Origin: Hyphomicrobiales bacterium
Lineage (GTDB): Bacteria; Pseudomonadota; Alphaproteobacteria; Rhizobiales; JACESI01
NCBI GenBank assembly: GCA_013911885.1
Contig: JACESI010000003.1
Location: 186,001 to 250,000, forward strand
Direction of reading: 5' to 3'
Length of the DNA: 64,000 nt
Part shown: piece after piece, positions 38,119 to 46,849 of the stretch
How positions within the stretch are numbered: position 1 is the first letter of the stretch
How the letters are laid out: each line of letters opens with the position of its first letter
The notes under the pieces: generated by a model
Told to the model about the DNA's origin: nothing
The model's database searches: none
What the model saw: only the letters and a program-made list of their open reading frames with translations
Position numbers and translations under genes: made by a program

Positions 38119-39051
38119 ATGTCGACAATTGAACTCGCAACCCCCGCCGAAGCGCCATCAGCGATTTCGCTTGCCGGCCCGCGGGATTATTTCGATCTTC
38201 TGAAACCGAGGGTCATGTCCCTCGTGATTTTCACAGCCTTTGTCGGCATCATCCTTGCGCCGCATGGCAGTCTTCATCCGGTGCTCAGCGCCATCGCGCT
38301 TCTGTGCATCGCCGTCGGCGCGGGTGCATCCGGTGCGCTCAACATGTGGTACGACGCCGATATCGACGCTGCGATGTCGCGCACGGCGAAGCGGCCGATC
38401 CCTTCGGGCCGCGTCACAAGGGGCGATGCCCTCGGGCTTGGTCTCGTCCTGTCGATTTTCTCGGTCATGCTCCTTGGCCTTGCCGCGAACTGGGTCGCAG
38501 CAGGGCTTCTTGCCTTCACGATCTTCTTTTACGCCGTCATCTACACCATGTGGCTGAAGCGCGCGACGCCGCAGAACATTGTAATCGGTGGCGCGGCAGG
38601 TGCCTTTCCGCCTGTCATCGGCTGGGCGGCTGTCACCGGTTCCGCGCAGGTCGAAGCGTGGGTGCTTTTTGCCATCATCTTCCTCTGGACGCCGCCGCAT
38701 TTCTGGGCGCTCGCGCTCTTTAAAATGCGCGATTACCATATTGTCGGAATGCCGATGCTTCCGAATGTGGCGGGCGAGCGCGCAACGCGCTTCCAGATGC
38801 TGGTCTATTCGGTTCTTCTCGCTGTCGCGGGGATTCTGCCCTGGGCGTTCGGTTTTGCCAATGCGCTTTACGGTATTATCGCCGCCGTGCTCGGCCTCAT
38901 CTTCGTCGCGCGTGCCATTCATGTCTGGGTAGCCAAGGGGGCGAACAACATGCTGGCGGAGAAAAAGCTATTCGGCTTCTCGATCCTTTATCTTTTCCTT
39001 CTGTTCGCGGCGCTGCTGCTGAAACCGTTTCTTTCGCTTTTTGGACTGTGA
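38119..39051 (+). CDS. ctaB: Protoheme IX farnesyltransferase (heme O synthase)
   Basis: 310 aa from the ATG at 38119 ([15 protein letters not shown]); the frame is open back through the structured spacer to an ATG at 38029, giving a less typical N terminus. A UbiA-family membrane prenyltransferase with about nine helices. The first Asp-rich motif [19 protein letters not shown] binds the Mg-farnesyl diphosphate, and the second half carries a further acidic loop near [14 protein letters not shown]. It adds farnesyl to heme B to give heme O, the precursor of heme A for subunit I. Position within the cox operon supports this. Confidence 0.95.
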   Translation: MSTIELATPAEAPSAISLAGPRDYFDLLKPRVMSLVIFTAFVGIILAPHGSLHPVLSAIALLCIAVGAGASGALNMWYDADIDAAMSRTAKRPIPSGRVTRGDALGLGLVLSIFSVMLLGLAANWVAAGLLAFTIFFYAVIYTMWLKRATPQNIVIGGAAGAFPPVIGWAAVTGSAQVEAWVLFAIIFLWTPPHFWALALFKMRDYHIVGMPMLPNVAGERATRFQMLVYSVLLAVAGILPWAFGFANALYGIIAAVLGLIFVARAIHVWVAKGANNMLAEKKLFGFSILYLFLLFAALLLKPFLSLFGL

Positions 39052-39059
39052 GTAAATCG

Positions 39060-39200
39060 ATGGATGAATTCGTAAAACTGACAAGTGAGGAGCAGAAACG
39101 CCGCCGCACACGCTCGGTCGCCATCGGCTTCATGCTCGCGGCTCTCGTCGTGCTGTTTTATGTCGTCACTGTCATCAAGTTCTTCCCGGCTGGCGCCTGA
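39060..39200 (+). CDS. CoxF-like small membrane protein of the oxidase operon
   Basis: 46 aa: a charged N terminus ([19 protein letters not shown]) followed by one transmembrane helix ([20 protein letters not shown]) and a short KFFPAGA tail. It starts 8 bp after the ctaB stop and ends 2 bp before ctaG. Hyphomicrobiales carry a tiny CoxF protein of this size and layout at exactly this place, between ctaB and ctaG. An assembly role is suggested by position alone. It is short enough to be missed by gene callers with a length cut-off. Confidence 0.8.
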   Translation: MDEFVKLTSEEQKRRRTRSVAIGFMLAALVVLFYVVTVIKFFPAGA

Positions 39201-39202
39201 AG

Positions 39203-39832
39203 ATGGAGATGAAGACGATGGAGAATGACACATTAGCGCGTGAAAAAGCGGGACGGAGGAAATCCATCAACCGCCGGGTCGCGGCTTCCTGCGTCTGTTT
39301 CGTTGTCGGCATGGTCGGCATGTCCTACGCTGCGGTGCCGCTTTACAAGATTTTCTGTCAGGTAACCGGCTATGGCGGAACGACACAGCGCGCCGATACA
39401 GCCCCTGAACAGGCCCTTGATCAGGAGATGACCGTGCGGTTTGACGCCAATGTTGCGCCGGGGCTGCCGTTGAAGTTCAAACCTGAAACAACCAGGATGA
39501 AGATCAGGATCGGGGCGACTAACCAGGTAAATTTCATTGTCACGAATGTCGACCACAAAGCACATGGCTCGATGGCAACCTTCAATGTCTCGCCGCCGGC
39601 AGCGGGTGCCTATTTCAACAAGATGGAATGCTTCTGTTTCACCGATCAGGTGCTCGCGCCGGGCGAAACCCGCGTCATGCCGGTGGTCTTCTTCGTCGAC
39701 CCGGAATATGCAAAGGATGCCGATACCAAGGACGTTGGTACGATCACGCTTTCCTATACCTTTTTTAGCAAGGAAATCGACAAGGATACGCTTGCGCAAT
39801 TAAAGCAAACAACGCAAAAACAAATACAATAA
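39203..39832 (+). CDS. ctaG: Cytochrome c oxidase assembly protein CtaG/Cox11
   Basis: 209 aa. Copper chaperone that loads CuB of subunit I. A single N-terminal transmembrane helix (ASCVCFVVGMVGMSYAAVPL) leads to a periplasmic immunoglobulin-like domain. The copper-binding motif KMECFCF near residue 145 carries the essential CFCF cysteines, and YKIFCQVTGYGG holds the conserved third Cys just after the membrane helix. An earlier start (MEMKTMEND) is used; the ATG five codons later is also possible. Operon position between coxF and ctaE is standard. Confidence 0.95.
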   Translation: MEMKTMENDTLAREKAGRRKSINRRVAASCVCFVVGMVGMSYAAVPLYKIFCQVTGYGGTTQRADTAPEQALDQEMTVRFDANVAPGLPLKFKPETTRMKIRIGATNQVNFIVTNVDHKAHGSMATFNVSPPAAGAYFNKMECFCFTDQVLAPGETRVMPVVFFVDPEYAKDADTKDVGTITLSYTFFSKEIDKDTLAQLKQTTQKQIQ

Positions 39833-39867
39833 CGCCGTCGGGGCGGCACAAGGAAATCAGGTGACTT

Positions 39868-40704
39868 ATGGCTGAATCACACACAAAGAACCACGACTAT
39901 CACATCATTGATCCAAGTCCCTGGCCGCTGATCGGCTCGATTTCAGCGCTTATCATGGCGGTCGGTGCCGTGATGTGGATGCATGAAGGCCCGCTCTACG
40001 TCATGCTGATCGGCCTTCTCGGCGTTCTCTACACCATGTTCGGCTGGTGGAGCGACGTCATCAAAGAAGCGCATCGCGGTGATCACACGCCCGTCGTGCA
40101 GATGCATCTGCGCTATGGCATGATCCTTTTCATTGCATCTGAAGTGATGTTCTTTGTCGCCTGGTTCTGGGCTTTCTTCGATGCGAGCCTGTTTCCTGAT
40201 GAGGCGGTCCAGGTCAGCCGCGCGGCATTCACCGGCGGTGTCTGGCCGCCGCATGATGTGACTGTGCTCGATCCCTGGCATCTGCCGCTTTTCAACACCG
40301 TCATTCTGCTGCTCTCCGGCACGACCGTCACATGGGCGCATCACGCGCTCCTGCACAATGACCGCAGCAGCCTTAAACTGGGTCTTCTGTGCACCATCGT
40401 TCTCGGCGCGATCTTCTCTGCGGTTCAGTTTTATGAATACGCCGTCGCGCCCTTCTCCTTCTCAGACAGCATCTATGGCGCGACATTCTTCATGGCAACG
40501 GGCTTTCACGGCTTCCATGTTCTGGTCGGAACCATCTTCCTCCTGATCTGCCTCCTGCGGGCGATGAAGGGTCATTTCTCACCGCAGCAGCATTTCGGTT
40601 TCGAAGCGGCTGCTTGGTATTGGCACTTCGTCGACGTGGTCTGGCTTTTCCTCTTTGCCGCAATCTATGTCTGGGGCAATTCTGGTGGCGCTACCGGTCA
40701 CTGA
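39868..40704 (+). CDS. ctaE: Cytochrome c oxidase subunit III
   Basis: 278 aa, seven transmembrane helices. MAESHTKNHDYHIIDPSPWP is the family N terminus. The conserved acidic residue in the membrane and lipid-binding segments appear in FIASEVMFFVAWFWAFFDAS, WAHHALLHNDR and FYEYAVAPFSFSDSIYGATF, then ATGFHGFHVLVGTIFL and the terminal AAWYWHFVDVVWLFLFAAIY. The subunit stabilises the core and helps maintain proton uptake. A strong terminator 20 bp after the stop ends the main oxidase transcript. Confidence 0.96.
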   Translation: MAESHTKNHDYHIIDPSPWPLIGSISALIMAVGAVMWMHEGPLYVMLIGLLGVLYTMFGWWSDVIKEAHRGDHTPVVQMHLRYGMILFIASEVMFFVAWFWAFFDASLFPDEAVQVSRAAFTGGVWPPHDVTVLDPWHLPLFNTVILLLSGTTVTWAHHALLHNDRSSLKLGLLCTIVLGAIFSAVQFYEYAVAPFSFSDSIYGATFFMATGFHGFHVLVGTIFLLICLLRAMKGHFSPQQHFGFEAAAWYWHFVDVVWLFLFAAIYVWGNSGGATGH

Positions 40705-40723
40705 GGCAGACGAAGATTAAGTG

Positions 40724-40752
40724 GAAAGGGCGCAATTCTGCGCCCTTTTTTG
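40724..40752 (+). terminator. Terminator after ctaE
   Basis: GAAAGGGCGCA, loop ATTC, TGCGCCCTTTTTT: a 7-8 bp GC-rich stem followed by T6-7. The DUF983 and SURF1 genes lie beyond it, so they depend on read-through or another promoter. Confidence 0.8.
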
Positions 40753-40787
40753 TTCATGGACAGAGGATGGGGAAGAGGCAGGAAGCA

Positions 40788-41180
40788 ATGGAGCAACGAT
40801 ATTATTCACCGCAGTCGCCGATCTCGGTCGGTCTTGGCGGGCGCTGTCCGCGCTGTGGCGAGGGAGCGCTGTTCGAGGGTTATCTGCGCACCCGAAAGAA
40901 TTGCAAGGCGTGCGGACTTGATCTTGCTTTCGCCGATTCAGGCGATGGTCCGGGCTTTTTCATCATCCTCATTGTCGGCTTCATAGTCGGTGCGCTTTTC
41001 CTTTATGTTGAACTGGTTTATCAGCCGCCCTACTGGGTTCATGCGGCACTCTGGATCCCAACGATCCTGATCCTCTCGCTCAGCCTCCTGCGCCCGCTCA
41101 AGGGCATCATGATCGCCCTACAGTACCAAAATCAGGCCCGCGAAGGGCGCATTGATGGAGGCGATGACAAGAATGAGTGA
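40788..41180 (+). CDS. DUF983 family zinc-ribbon membrane protein
   Basis: 130 aa from the ATG at 40788, which has AGGA 5 nt upstream; an ATG at 40767 is an alternative. A zinc ribbon at residues 20-50 uses GGRCPRCGEGALF and KNCKACGLDLAFAD. Two transmembrane helices follow (GFFIILIVGFIVGALFLYVE and a Trp/Leu-rich second helix). DUF983 proteins accompany cox operons in alphaproteobacteria and are thought to assist oxidase or heme maturation, but this is not proven. The end overlaps the SURF1 start. Confidence 0.85.
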   Translation: MEQRYYSPQSPISVGLGGRCPRCGEGALFEGYLRTRKNCKACGLDLAFADSGDGPGFFIILIVGFIVGALFLYVELVYQPPYWVHAALWIPTILILSLSLLRPLKGIMIALQYQNQAREGRIDGGDDKNE

Positions 41181-41946
41181 ACAGCAAGCGGGGCAAAAGG
41201 CGTTTACGCCAAGCTTCGCGCTTCTCAGCATCGGCGCGCTCGCGGCCCTCGTGGTTCTCATCGGTCTCGGCTACTGGCAGGTAGAGCGCCTCCATTGGAA
41301 AGAGGCATTGATTGAGCGCGTTAATACCAGGATCGCGGCCCCGCCGGTGCCGCTCCTTTCGCTTCTGCCGGTCGACCCGGCGCGCCCACTGACGCCGGAC
41401 GCGCTCGAATATCGCCCCGTCAGGGTGACAGGCCGCTTCCGGCATAAGGCTGAGCTTTTCTATTATGCGACGCTCAAGGGCGAGGCTGGCTTTCATGTCT
41501 ACACGCCACTTGAAATCGAAGGTGCCGAGCCGAAGATAATCCTTGTCAACCGAGGCTTCATCCCGGCTGATAAAAAGGACCCGGCAACCCGACCGCAGAC
41601 CATGCCTTCAGGCACTGTCGCGATCACCGGGCTCTTACGCTGGCCGGATCAGAGAAAACCCAACCGCTTCATGCCGGATAACGACCAGAAGGCGAATATT
41701 TATTTCTGGCGTGACTTATCAGCCATGATTGCGCAGACGAAGGCCGAGCCGGCGAATGTGCTGCCGTATTTTCTTTATGCAGACAAGACCGCGGCGGACG
41801 TTCTTCCCGTCGGCGGTGTCACGATCATCGATTTTCCGAACAGCCACCTTGGTTATGCAATCACCTGGTTCGGACTGGCGCTCACGCTCATCGGCGTCTA
41901 TCTCGCTCTTCTTGTCAGTCGGCTCAAGCCGCAAAAAGGGCGCTAG
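41173..41946 (+). CDS. SURF1 family cytochrome oxidase assembly protein
   Basis: 257 aa from the ATG at 41173; ATGs at 41155 and 41164 are alternatives nearer a GGAGG sequence. Two transmembrane helices bracket a periplasmic domain, the SURF1 topology: LLSIGALAALVVLIGLGYWQ at the N terminus, with the conserved GxWQ heme-contact motif, and GYAITWFGLALTLIGVYLAL at the C terminus. VNRGFIPADKKDPATRP and GLLRWPDQRKPNRFMPDN are typical internal blocks. SURF1 delivers or positions heme A in subunit I. It is the last oxidase gene and converges with the AlgH-like gene. Confidence 0.93.
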   Translation: MSEQQAGQKAFTPSFALLSIGALAALVVLIGLGYWQVERLHWKEALIERVNTRIAAPPVPLLSLLPVDPARPLTPDALEYRPVRVTGRFRHKAELFYYATLKGEAGFHVYTPLEIEGAEPKIILVNRGFIPADKKDPATRPQTMPSGTVAITGLLRWPDQRKPNRFMPDNDQKANIYFWRDLSAMIAQTKAEPANVLPYFLYADKTAADVLPVGGVTIIDFPNSHLGYAITWFGLALTLIGVYLALLVSRLKPQKGR

Positions 41947-41986
41947 CAGCGTCCAACGTCGAAAACCCGCGCCTCCGGTGCCTCGC

Positions 41987-42580
41987 TTATGCGTGGCCGG
42001 AACTCGTCGACAGCATGATCGGGTCGATCCCGAGCGAGGCAAGGGCGAGATCATATTTCGCGGCATTCTTCTCGCTGAAGACGAGATCCGGCGTTGCGCT
42101 GCTGTTCAGCCAGCCATTTTGCTGAATTTCACTCTCGATCTGCCCGGCCGACCATCCCGCATAGCCAAGGGCAACGAAAACCCGTTCGGGGCCGTCGCCA
42201 CGGGCAATCGCCTTCAGAACCTCCAGGGTTTCTGTCATGCTGATCTCGCGGTCAATCCGGTGGGTTGTCGTCTTGATATGATAATCACTGGAATGAAGCA
42301 CAAAGCCGCGCTTTGTCTCCACCGGCCCGCCACGATGCACGATAATGCTCTGCGCACGGTCGGAAACAGGCGTTGCGTCCTTATTGTCGAGAATTTGAAC
42401 CTGTTGCAGGATATCCATGAACGACATTCCGGCAATAGGTCGATTGATCACAATACCCATCGTGCCGGCCGCCGAATGTTCGCAGACATAGATCACCGTT
42501 TTTTGAAAGCGGCTGTCTTCCATGCCCGGCATGGCGATCAGGAACTGACCTTTCAGCGATGTTGTTGTTTCTGTCGTCAT
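41987..42580 (-). CDS. YqgE/AlgH family protein
   Basis: 197 aa from the ATG at 42580 (MTTETTTSLKGQFLIAMPGM). The UPF0301/DUF179 fold is evident from FLIAMPGMEDSRFQKTVIYV, EHSAAGTMGIVINRP, VHRGGPVETKRGFVLHS and FVALGYAGWSAGQIESEI. The group is named after AlgH of Pseudomonas, but the molecular activity is unknown. It is a single leftward gene converging with the SURF1 gene and divergent from the DsbD-alpha-like gene. Confidence 0.9.
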   Translation of the reverse strand: MTTETTTSLKGQFLIAMPGMEDSRFQKTVIYVCEHSAAGTMGIVINRPIAGMSFMDILQQVQILDNKDATPVSDRAQSIIVHRGGPVETKRGFVLHSSDYHIKTTTHRIDREISMTETLEVLKAIARGDGPERVFVALGYAGWSAGQIESEIQQNGWLNSSATPDLVFSEKNAAKYDLALASLGIDPIMLSTSSGHA

Positions 42581-42782
42581 GCGTCTCTGCCTGCACCATG
42601 GTTCTGAACCAACAGCCGGGTCCAACGGCAAGTGATCATTGTGCGCCGGTACCAGTCAAACCTTTTCCGGCCTCTTTGGCCTGTGTAACGCAAAGTTCAT
42701 TGAACGTTGTCACCTAGCATCAGCTTTTTAATATATTCGGGTTATGATGAATGGAAGTGACCGTAGGTAAATTAATAATTAC

Positions 42783-43661
42783 ATGAAGCGCTATAAAAAC
42801 CCCTTCCTGATCCGCACCTTTGCTGTCCTGTTTCTTATCATCGGGATGCCCGGTGAGATGAACCATCCGACATGGGGGGGGCCAATGGCGCATGCGTCGT
42901 CGGAATGGGTGGCGGGTCTTGGCTATCAGGCGCGACTGATCAAGGGTTCTGCATCTGAGGATGGAACGCTCATGGCGGCGCTTGAAATCGCCCTCGAGGA
43001 CGGCTGGAAGACTTATTGGCGCGTGCCCGGCGAGAATGGAATTCCTCCGGTTTTTGATTTTGCAAGCTCTTCCAATGTCGGCAGCATTGACATCCTCTGG
43101 CCACGACCGACCATTTTCCGCGACAGCAATGGCCTCAGCATCGGCTATAAAGAGCGGCTGATATTGCCCTTCACCATCAAGCCGGAACAGGCCGATGCGG
43201 CGGTTGATCTGAAGCTCTACGCGTTTTTCGGCGTCTGCGCGGAAATCTGCGTTCCGGTCGATGCGAGCCTAAGTCTTACATTCAACAAAGGTGATGGGGT
43301 GAACAACGAGCAACGTCTGATCGATACCGCACTCTCCCTTGTACCGAAATCCGGCAGCACCGGTGATTTCGATATATCGAAAGCCGCCTTCACGAAGGGC
43401 AGCACTGCGGAATATGTTACTCTCGACATGAAGCTGCCCGCCGGCACCAAAGATCTTACAATCCTGACCGAAGGCCCGGAAAACTGGTACTTCGATCCCT
43501 ATCGCGCGCTGATTGAAGGCTCGGCGACCGGAGTAGAGTCCACGAAGATCAAAATTCCAGTGTACCGCTATGTACTCAGCGATCTGACTGGCGAGGAAAG
43601 CATTCGTCTCACGGTTATTCTGGATGACAAGGCGTTCGACAAGAAGCTATTGTTGAATTAA
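42783..43661 (+). CDS. DsbD N-terminal (alpha) domain-like periplasmic protein
   Basis: 292 aa. An N-terminal hydrophobic segment (FLIRTFAVLFLIIGMPG) acts as a signal peptide or anchor. The body resembles the immunoglobulin-like DsbD alpha domain: ALEIALEDGWKTYWRVPGEN, GYKERLILPFTIKP and the redox segment AFFGVCAEICVPVDASLSL with a C-x3-C pair. The beta (membrane) and gamma (thioredoxin) domains of full DsbD are missing, so this is a stand-alone electron-receiving or metal-binding module; some alphaproteobacterial homologues behave this way. It lies 107 bp upstream of a peroxiredoxin in the same direction, which hints at linked thiol chemistry though the compartments differ. Confidence 0.78.
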   Translation: MKRYKNPFLIRTFAVLFLIIGMPGEMNHPTWGGPMAHASSEWVAGLGYQARLIKGSASEDGTLMAALEIALEDGWKTYWRVPGENGIPPVFDFASSSNVGSIDILWPRPTIFRDSNGLSIGYKERLILPFTIKPEQADAAVDLKLYAFFGVCAEICVPVDASLSLTFNKGDGVNNEQRLIDTALSLVPKSGSTGDFDISKAAFTKGSTAEYVTLDMKLPAGTKDLTILTEGPENWYFDPYRALIEGSATGVESTKIKIPVYRYVLSDLTGEESIRLTVILDDKAFDKKLLLN

Positions 43662-43768
43662 TTCACCTCAATCCTCACAAAATCATCGACGCCCTGCCGG
43701 AAACCGCTAAATAAGAGAAGCGGCAAGTCCGTTTTGCCCTCATCAGTTCGAAACGTTGGAGAATCACT

Positions 43769-44254
43769 ATGGCCATTTCCGTTGGCGACAAACTGCCGGA
43801 CGCAAAACTCACGATCATGACGAAGGATGGACCAGCACCGGTTTCCCTGTCGGAAATCACGGCGGGCAAAAAGGTTGTCCTTTTTGGTGTGCCCGGCGCC
43901 TTCACGCCAACCTGTCACGGCAATCACCTGCCTGGATTTCTCGATAATATTGAAGCCTTCAAGAAAAAAGGCATAGCCACCGTTGCAGTGGTCTCGGTCA
44001 ACGATGTTTTCGTGATCGACCAATGGGCGACAGCAAGCGGCGGCGCGGGCAAGATCATGTTCCTGTCGGATGGTGCCGCGCAATATACCAAAGCCATTGG
44101 TATGGAGATCGACCTTTCGGAATTCGGAATGGGTGTACGCTCGAAGCGTTATTCCATGGTCGTTGAAGATGGAAAGGTGACAATGCTCAACATCGAGGAC
44201 ACCCCGAAAAGTGCCACGAAATCAGGGGCGGCAGCACTTCTCGAAGCGCTTTAA
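43769..44254 (+). CDS. Peroxiredoxin, Prx5 family
   Basis: 161 aa cytosolic thiol peroxidase. The peroxidatic Cys is in GVPGAFTPTCHGNHLPGF near residue 49, with the Prx5-type Pro-Gly-Ala-Phe-Thr-Pro-x-Cys arrangement; Arg in GMGVRSKRYSMVVEDG completes the active site. It reduces hydrogen and alkyl peroxides, usually with glutaredoxin or thioredoxin as donor. Only one Cys is present, so a 1-Cys mechanism with an external thiol is expected. GGAGAAT precedes the ATG. It converges with rnhA. Confidence 0.92.
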   Translation: MAISVGDKLPDAKLTIMTKDGPAPVSLSEITAGKKVVLFGVPGAFTPTCHGNHLPGFLDNIEAFKKKGIATVAVVSVNDVFVIDQWATASGGAGKIMFLSDGAAQYTKAIGMEIDLSEFGMGVRSKRYSMVVEDGKVTMLNIEDTPKSATKSGAAALLEAL

Positions 44255-44281
44255 ACCGCCTTCGATCGCAAGCAGGGCAAT

Positions 44282-44308
44282 GGCGCGGGGTTACTCCTGC
44301 GCCTTTTC
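44282..44308 (+). terminator. Possible terminator after peroxiredoxin gene
   Basis: GGCGC (44282-44286) and GCGCC (44299-44303) flank a 12-nt loop and are followed by TTTTCCTTTTT. The element overlaps the end of the converging rnhA. The stem is short. Confidence 0.35.
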
Positions 44309-44758
44309 CTTTTTGAACGGTTCCATGCCGCGCCTCGCGAGTTCATCGGCACGTTCATTTTCCACGTGCCCGGCATGTCCTTTGACCCAGTGCCAGCTCA
44401 CGCGGTGCCGTGCCCGCGCCTCTTCCAGCGCCTGCCAGAGTTCGGCATTCTTGACCGGCTTTTTTGCCGCCGTCTTCCAGCCGTTTCGCTTCCAGCCTTC
44501 GATCCAGCCGGTAATGCCGCCCTTCACATATTGCGAATCGGTGTGCACTTCCACCGTGCAGGAGCGTTTGAGGGTGTTGAGCGCTTCGATCGCGGCCGTC
44601 AGTTCCATGCGGTTGTTGGTTGTAAGCGCCGCGCCGCCGCACAGTTCCCGTTCGTGCTCACCAAAGCGAAGGAGCGCACCCCATCCACCCGGGCCGGGAT
44701 TGCCGGAGCAGGCGCCATCCGTAAAAATCATAACGCGGGGAATATCCTCGGTCATCAT
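44291..44758 (-). CDS. rnhA: Ribonuclease HI
   Basis: 155 aa from the ATG at 44758. It hydrolyses the RNA strand of RNA-DNA hybrids. All four carboxylates are in place: [19 protein letters not shown] (Asp), [10 protein letters not shown] (Glu), EVHTDSQYV (Asp) and [10 protein letters not shown] (Asp), with the catalytic-loop His in [10 protein letters not shown]. The size equals that of classical type 1 enzymes without a hybrid-binding domain. The start region overlaps the end of thrB; an in-frame TTG at 44764 also exists. It forms an operon with ispH and thrB, an arrangement common in this clade. Confidence 0.95.
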   Translation of the reverse strand: MMTEDIPRVMIFTDGACSGNPGPGGWGALLRFGEHERELCGGAALTTNNRMELTAAIEALNTLKRSCTVEVHTDSQYVKGGITGWIEGWKRNGWKTAAKKPVKNAELWQALEEARARHRVSWHWVKGHAGHVENERADELARRGMEPFKKEKAQE

Positions 44759-44760
44759 AC

Positions 44761-45729
44761 TCAAAGCCCGTAATCGGCGGCGGATGCGACCGAATTGTGA
44801 AACCGCATTTTACGCCAGTATTCGATCGGATCGTGCGGTGTGACCAGAGCACCAGCGGGCACTTCGAGCCAGTCGTAAAGCCGTGTCAGGAGAAAACGCA
44901 GCGCCGCGCCGCGCGCCAGAACCGGCAGCGCCGCGCGCTCCGTCTCGACAAGCGGGCGGACCTGCTGATAGCCCCTGAGCAGCGCCTTCGCCTTGGTGAT
45001 GTTGAAGGCATAATCAGGTTCAAAGCACCACGCATTGAGGCAGATCGCAACATCATAGGCGAGAATATCATTGCAGGCGAAATAGAAGTCGATCACGCCT
45101 GAGAGGTCGTTTTTCAGAAAAAACACATTGTCTGGAAACATGTCGGCATGAATGACGCCGACCGGCAGATGATCCGGCCAGTCTGCTTCGAGAGCACGGA
45201 GCGTCTCCTCGATATCGTCCTTCAGTCCCGGCTGAACGCTGTCGGCGCGCGCAGCCGAAAGATCGAACAGCGGCCGCCAGCCGCCGACGCTGAGCGCGTT
45301 TTGGCGGTGCATGCCGAAATCCTGTCCCGCAAGGTGGAATTCGGCGAGCGCGCGACCGAGGAGACCGCAATGCTGCGGCTGTGGCTTCGTTACCGAAAAG
45401 CCGTCGAGAAAAGTGAAAATCGCCGCCGGTCGGTTGGCAAGCGTTCCGAGCGCCTTGCCATCTTTTTGCAGGCATGGCGTCGGGCAGGAGATGCCGCGCT
45501 GATTGAGATGGCTTAAAAGAGCGAGAAAATAGGGAAGATCGCCCGCCTTTACCCGCTTTTCGTAAAGCGTGAGGATAAACGTGCCCTGGTCGGCCCGGTC
45601 GGTCCGAAGCAAGTAATTGGAGTTCTCCACACCCTCAGCGATCCCTTTGAAGGAAAGCAGCGCGCCGATATCATAAAGCGCCAGAAACGCTTCAAGCGCG
45701 TCATCGGTGACTTCCGTATAAACCGCCAT
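44761..45729 (-). CDS. thrB: Homoserine kinase (aminoglycoside-phosphotransferase fold)
   Basis: 322 aa. Phosphorylates homoserine to O-phosphohomoserine, the substrate of ThrC, whose gene lies at 51.9-53.3 kb. This is the protein-kinase-like ThrB of alpha- and gammaproteobacteria, not the GHMP type. [20 protein letters not shown] is the family N terminus, then [15 protein letters not shown]. The kinase catalytic loop is [14 protein letters not shown], and the metal-binding Asp is in [16 protein letters not shown]. It is flanked by ispH (14 bp upstream) and rnhA. Confidence 0.94.
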   Translation of the reverse strand: MAVYTEVTDDALEAFLALYDIGALLSFKGIAEGVENSNYLLRTDRADQGTFILTLYEKRVKAGDLPYFLALLSHLNQRGISCPTPCLQKDGKALGTLANRPAAIFTFLDGFSVTKPQPQHCGLLGRALAEFHLAGQDFGMHRQNALSVGGWRPLFDLSAARADSVQPGLKDDIEETLRALEADWPDHLPVGVIHADMFPDNVFFLKNDLSGVIDFYFACNDILAYDVAICLNAWCFEPDYAFNITKAKALLRGYQQVRPLVETERAALPVLARGAALRFLLTRLYDWLEVPAGALVTPHDPIEYWRKMRFHNSVASAADYGL

Positions 45730-45743
45730 GGGAAACCGTAACG

Positions 45744-46709
45744 TCAGCCGGTGGCCGAAACCCTGAGTTCGCGCGGCAGGCTGAAGACCACATCTTCTTT
45801 GATCGTGTCGATAATCTCAATCTTGAGTTCATAACGCGCGGCAAAAGCATCCAGAACTTCTTCGACCAGCACTTCCGGCGCGGATGCACCGGCGGTGATG
45901 CCAAGTGAGCGGATGCCGTCAAGTTCATCCCAGCGGATCTCGGAAGCGCGCTGGACAAGATAGGATTTTTCGCAACCCGCGCGCTCAGCGACTTCGCGCA
46001 GACGTTGGGAGTTCGACGAATTCGGCGCGCCTACCACGACCATCGCATCCACCATTTTTGCGACCGGCTTCACCGCGTGCTGGCGGTTGGTCGTGGCATA
46101 GCAGATATCGTCCTTGTGCGGACCGTGAATTGCGGGAAAGCGGCTTTGAAGAATGCCGACGATTTCTGCGGTGTCATCAAGCGAAAGCGTGGTCTGGGTG
46201 ATCCAGGCAAGGTCGTTTTGTGATGTCGGCTGATAAGTGCGCGCGTCGTCCTCGGTCTCGATCAGTTCGATCGAGCCTGGCGGCAACTGACCCATGGTGC
46301 CGACCACTTCTGGATGGCCTTCATGGCCGACGAGCAGAATATGACGGCCTTTCTTGAAATGAATTTCGGCCTCGCGGTGCACCTTGGAAACCAATGGGCA
46401 GGTTGCATCGAGAAAGAACATATTGCGGGCTTTGGCATCCTCAGGCACGGATTTAGGAACACCGTGAGCGGAAAAAATCACCGGCTGCTGGGTTTCGGGA
46501 ATTTCGCTCAGTTCCTCAACAAAAACAGCGCCCTTCTGTTTCAGGCTTTCGACCACATACTTGTTATGGACGATTTCATGGCGCACATAGACCGGGGCCC
46601 CATAGCGCTCCAGGGCCAGTTCCACAATCTGTATCGCGCGGTCGACACCGGCACAAAATCCGCGCGGTGCGCACATGAGAACTTGAAGTGGCTGTTTTTG
46701 CTGATCCAT
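45744..46709 (-). CDS. ispH: 4-hydroxy-3-methylbut-2-enyl diphosphate reductase
   Basis: 321 aa. The last enzyme of the MEP pathway, yielding IPP and DMAPP. The three cluster cysteines are seen in [15 protein letters not shown] (second Cys of the pair), [11 protein letters not shown] and [10 protein letters not shown]. The substrate-binding His/Glu/Thr elements appear in [28 protein letters not shown] and the Ser-rich [12 protein letters not shown]. The ATG at 46709 is used. It leads an operon with thrB and rnhA. Together with dxs at 14.9 kb it shows the organism uses the MEP rather than the mevalonate route. Confidence 0.95.
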   Translation of the reverse strand: MDQQKQPLQVLMCAPRGFCAGVDRAIQIVELALERYGAPVYVRHEIVHNKYVVESLKQKGAVFVEELSEIPETQQPVIFSAHGVPKSVPEDAKARNMFFLDATCPLVSKVHREAEIHFKKGRHILLVGHEGHPEVVGTMGQLPPGSIELIETEDDARTYQPTSQNDLAWITQTTLSLDDTAEIVGILQSRFPAIHGPHKDDICYATTNRQHAVKPVAKMVDAMVVVGAPNSSNSQRLREVAERAGCEKSYLVQRASEIRWDELDGIRSLGITAGASAPEVLVEEVLDAFAARYELKIEIIDTIKEDVVFSLPRELRVSATG

Positions 46710-46849
46710 GGGTGAACTGTCTCTTTGCCTTTTACCAGGACTTCTTCAAGGGCGAGAGGTCCAGATGCCTGATATGTTGTTCGAATGTGACTGCGTCAAT
46801 ACACGAAATTGGGCGCAGCCGATACGGCGTCTTCCATAAATTCGATCCG

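Noticed and set aside
42688..42702. GTTCATTGAAC palindrome upstream of the DsbD-alpha-like gene
   Set aside because: Only five base pairs per arm, with no second copy noticed; too short to call an operator.
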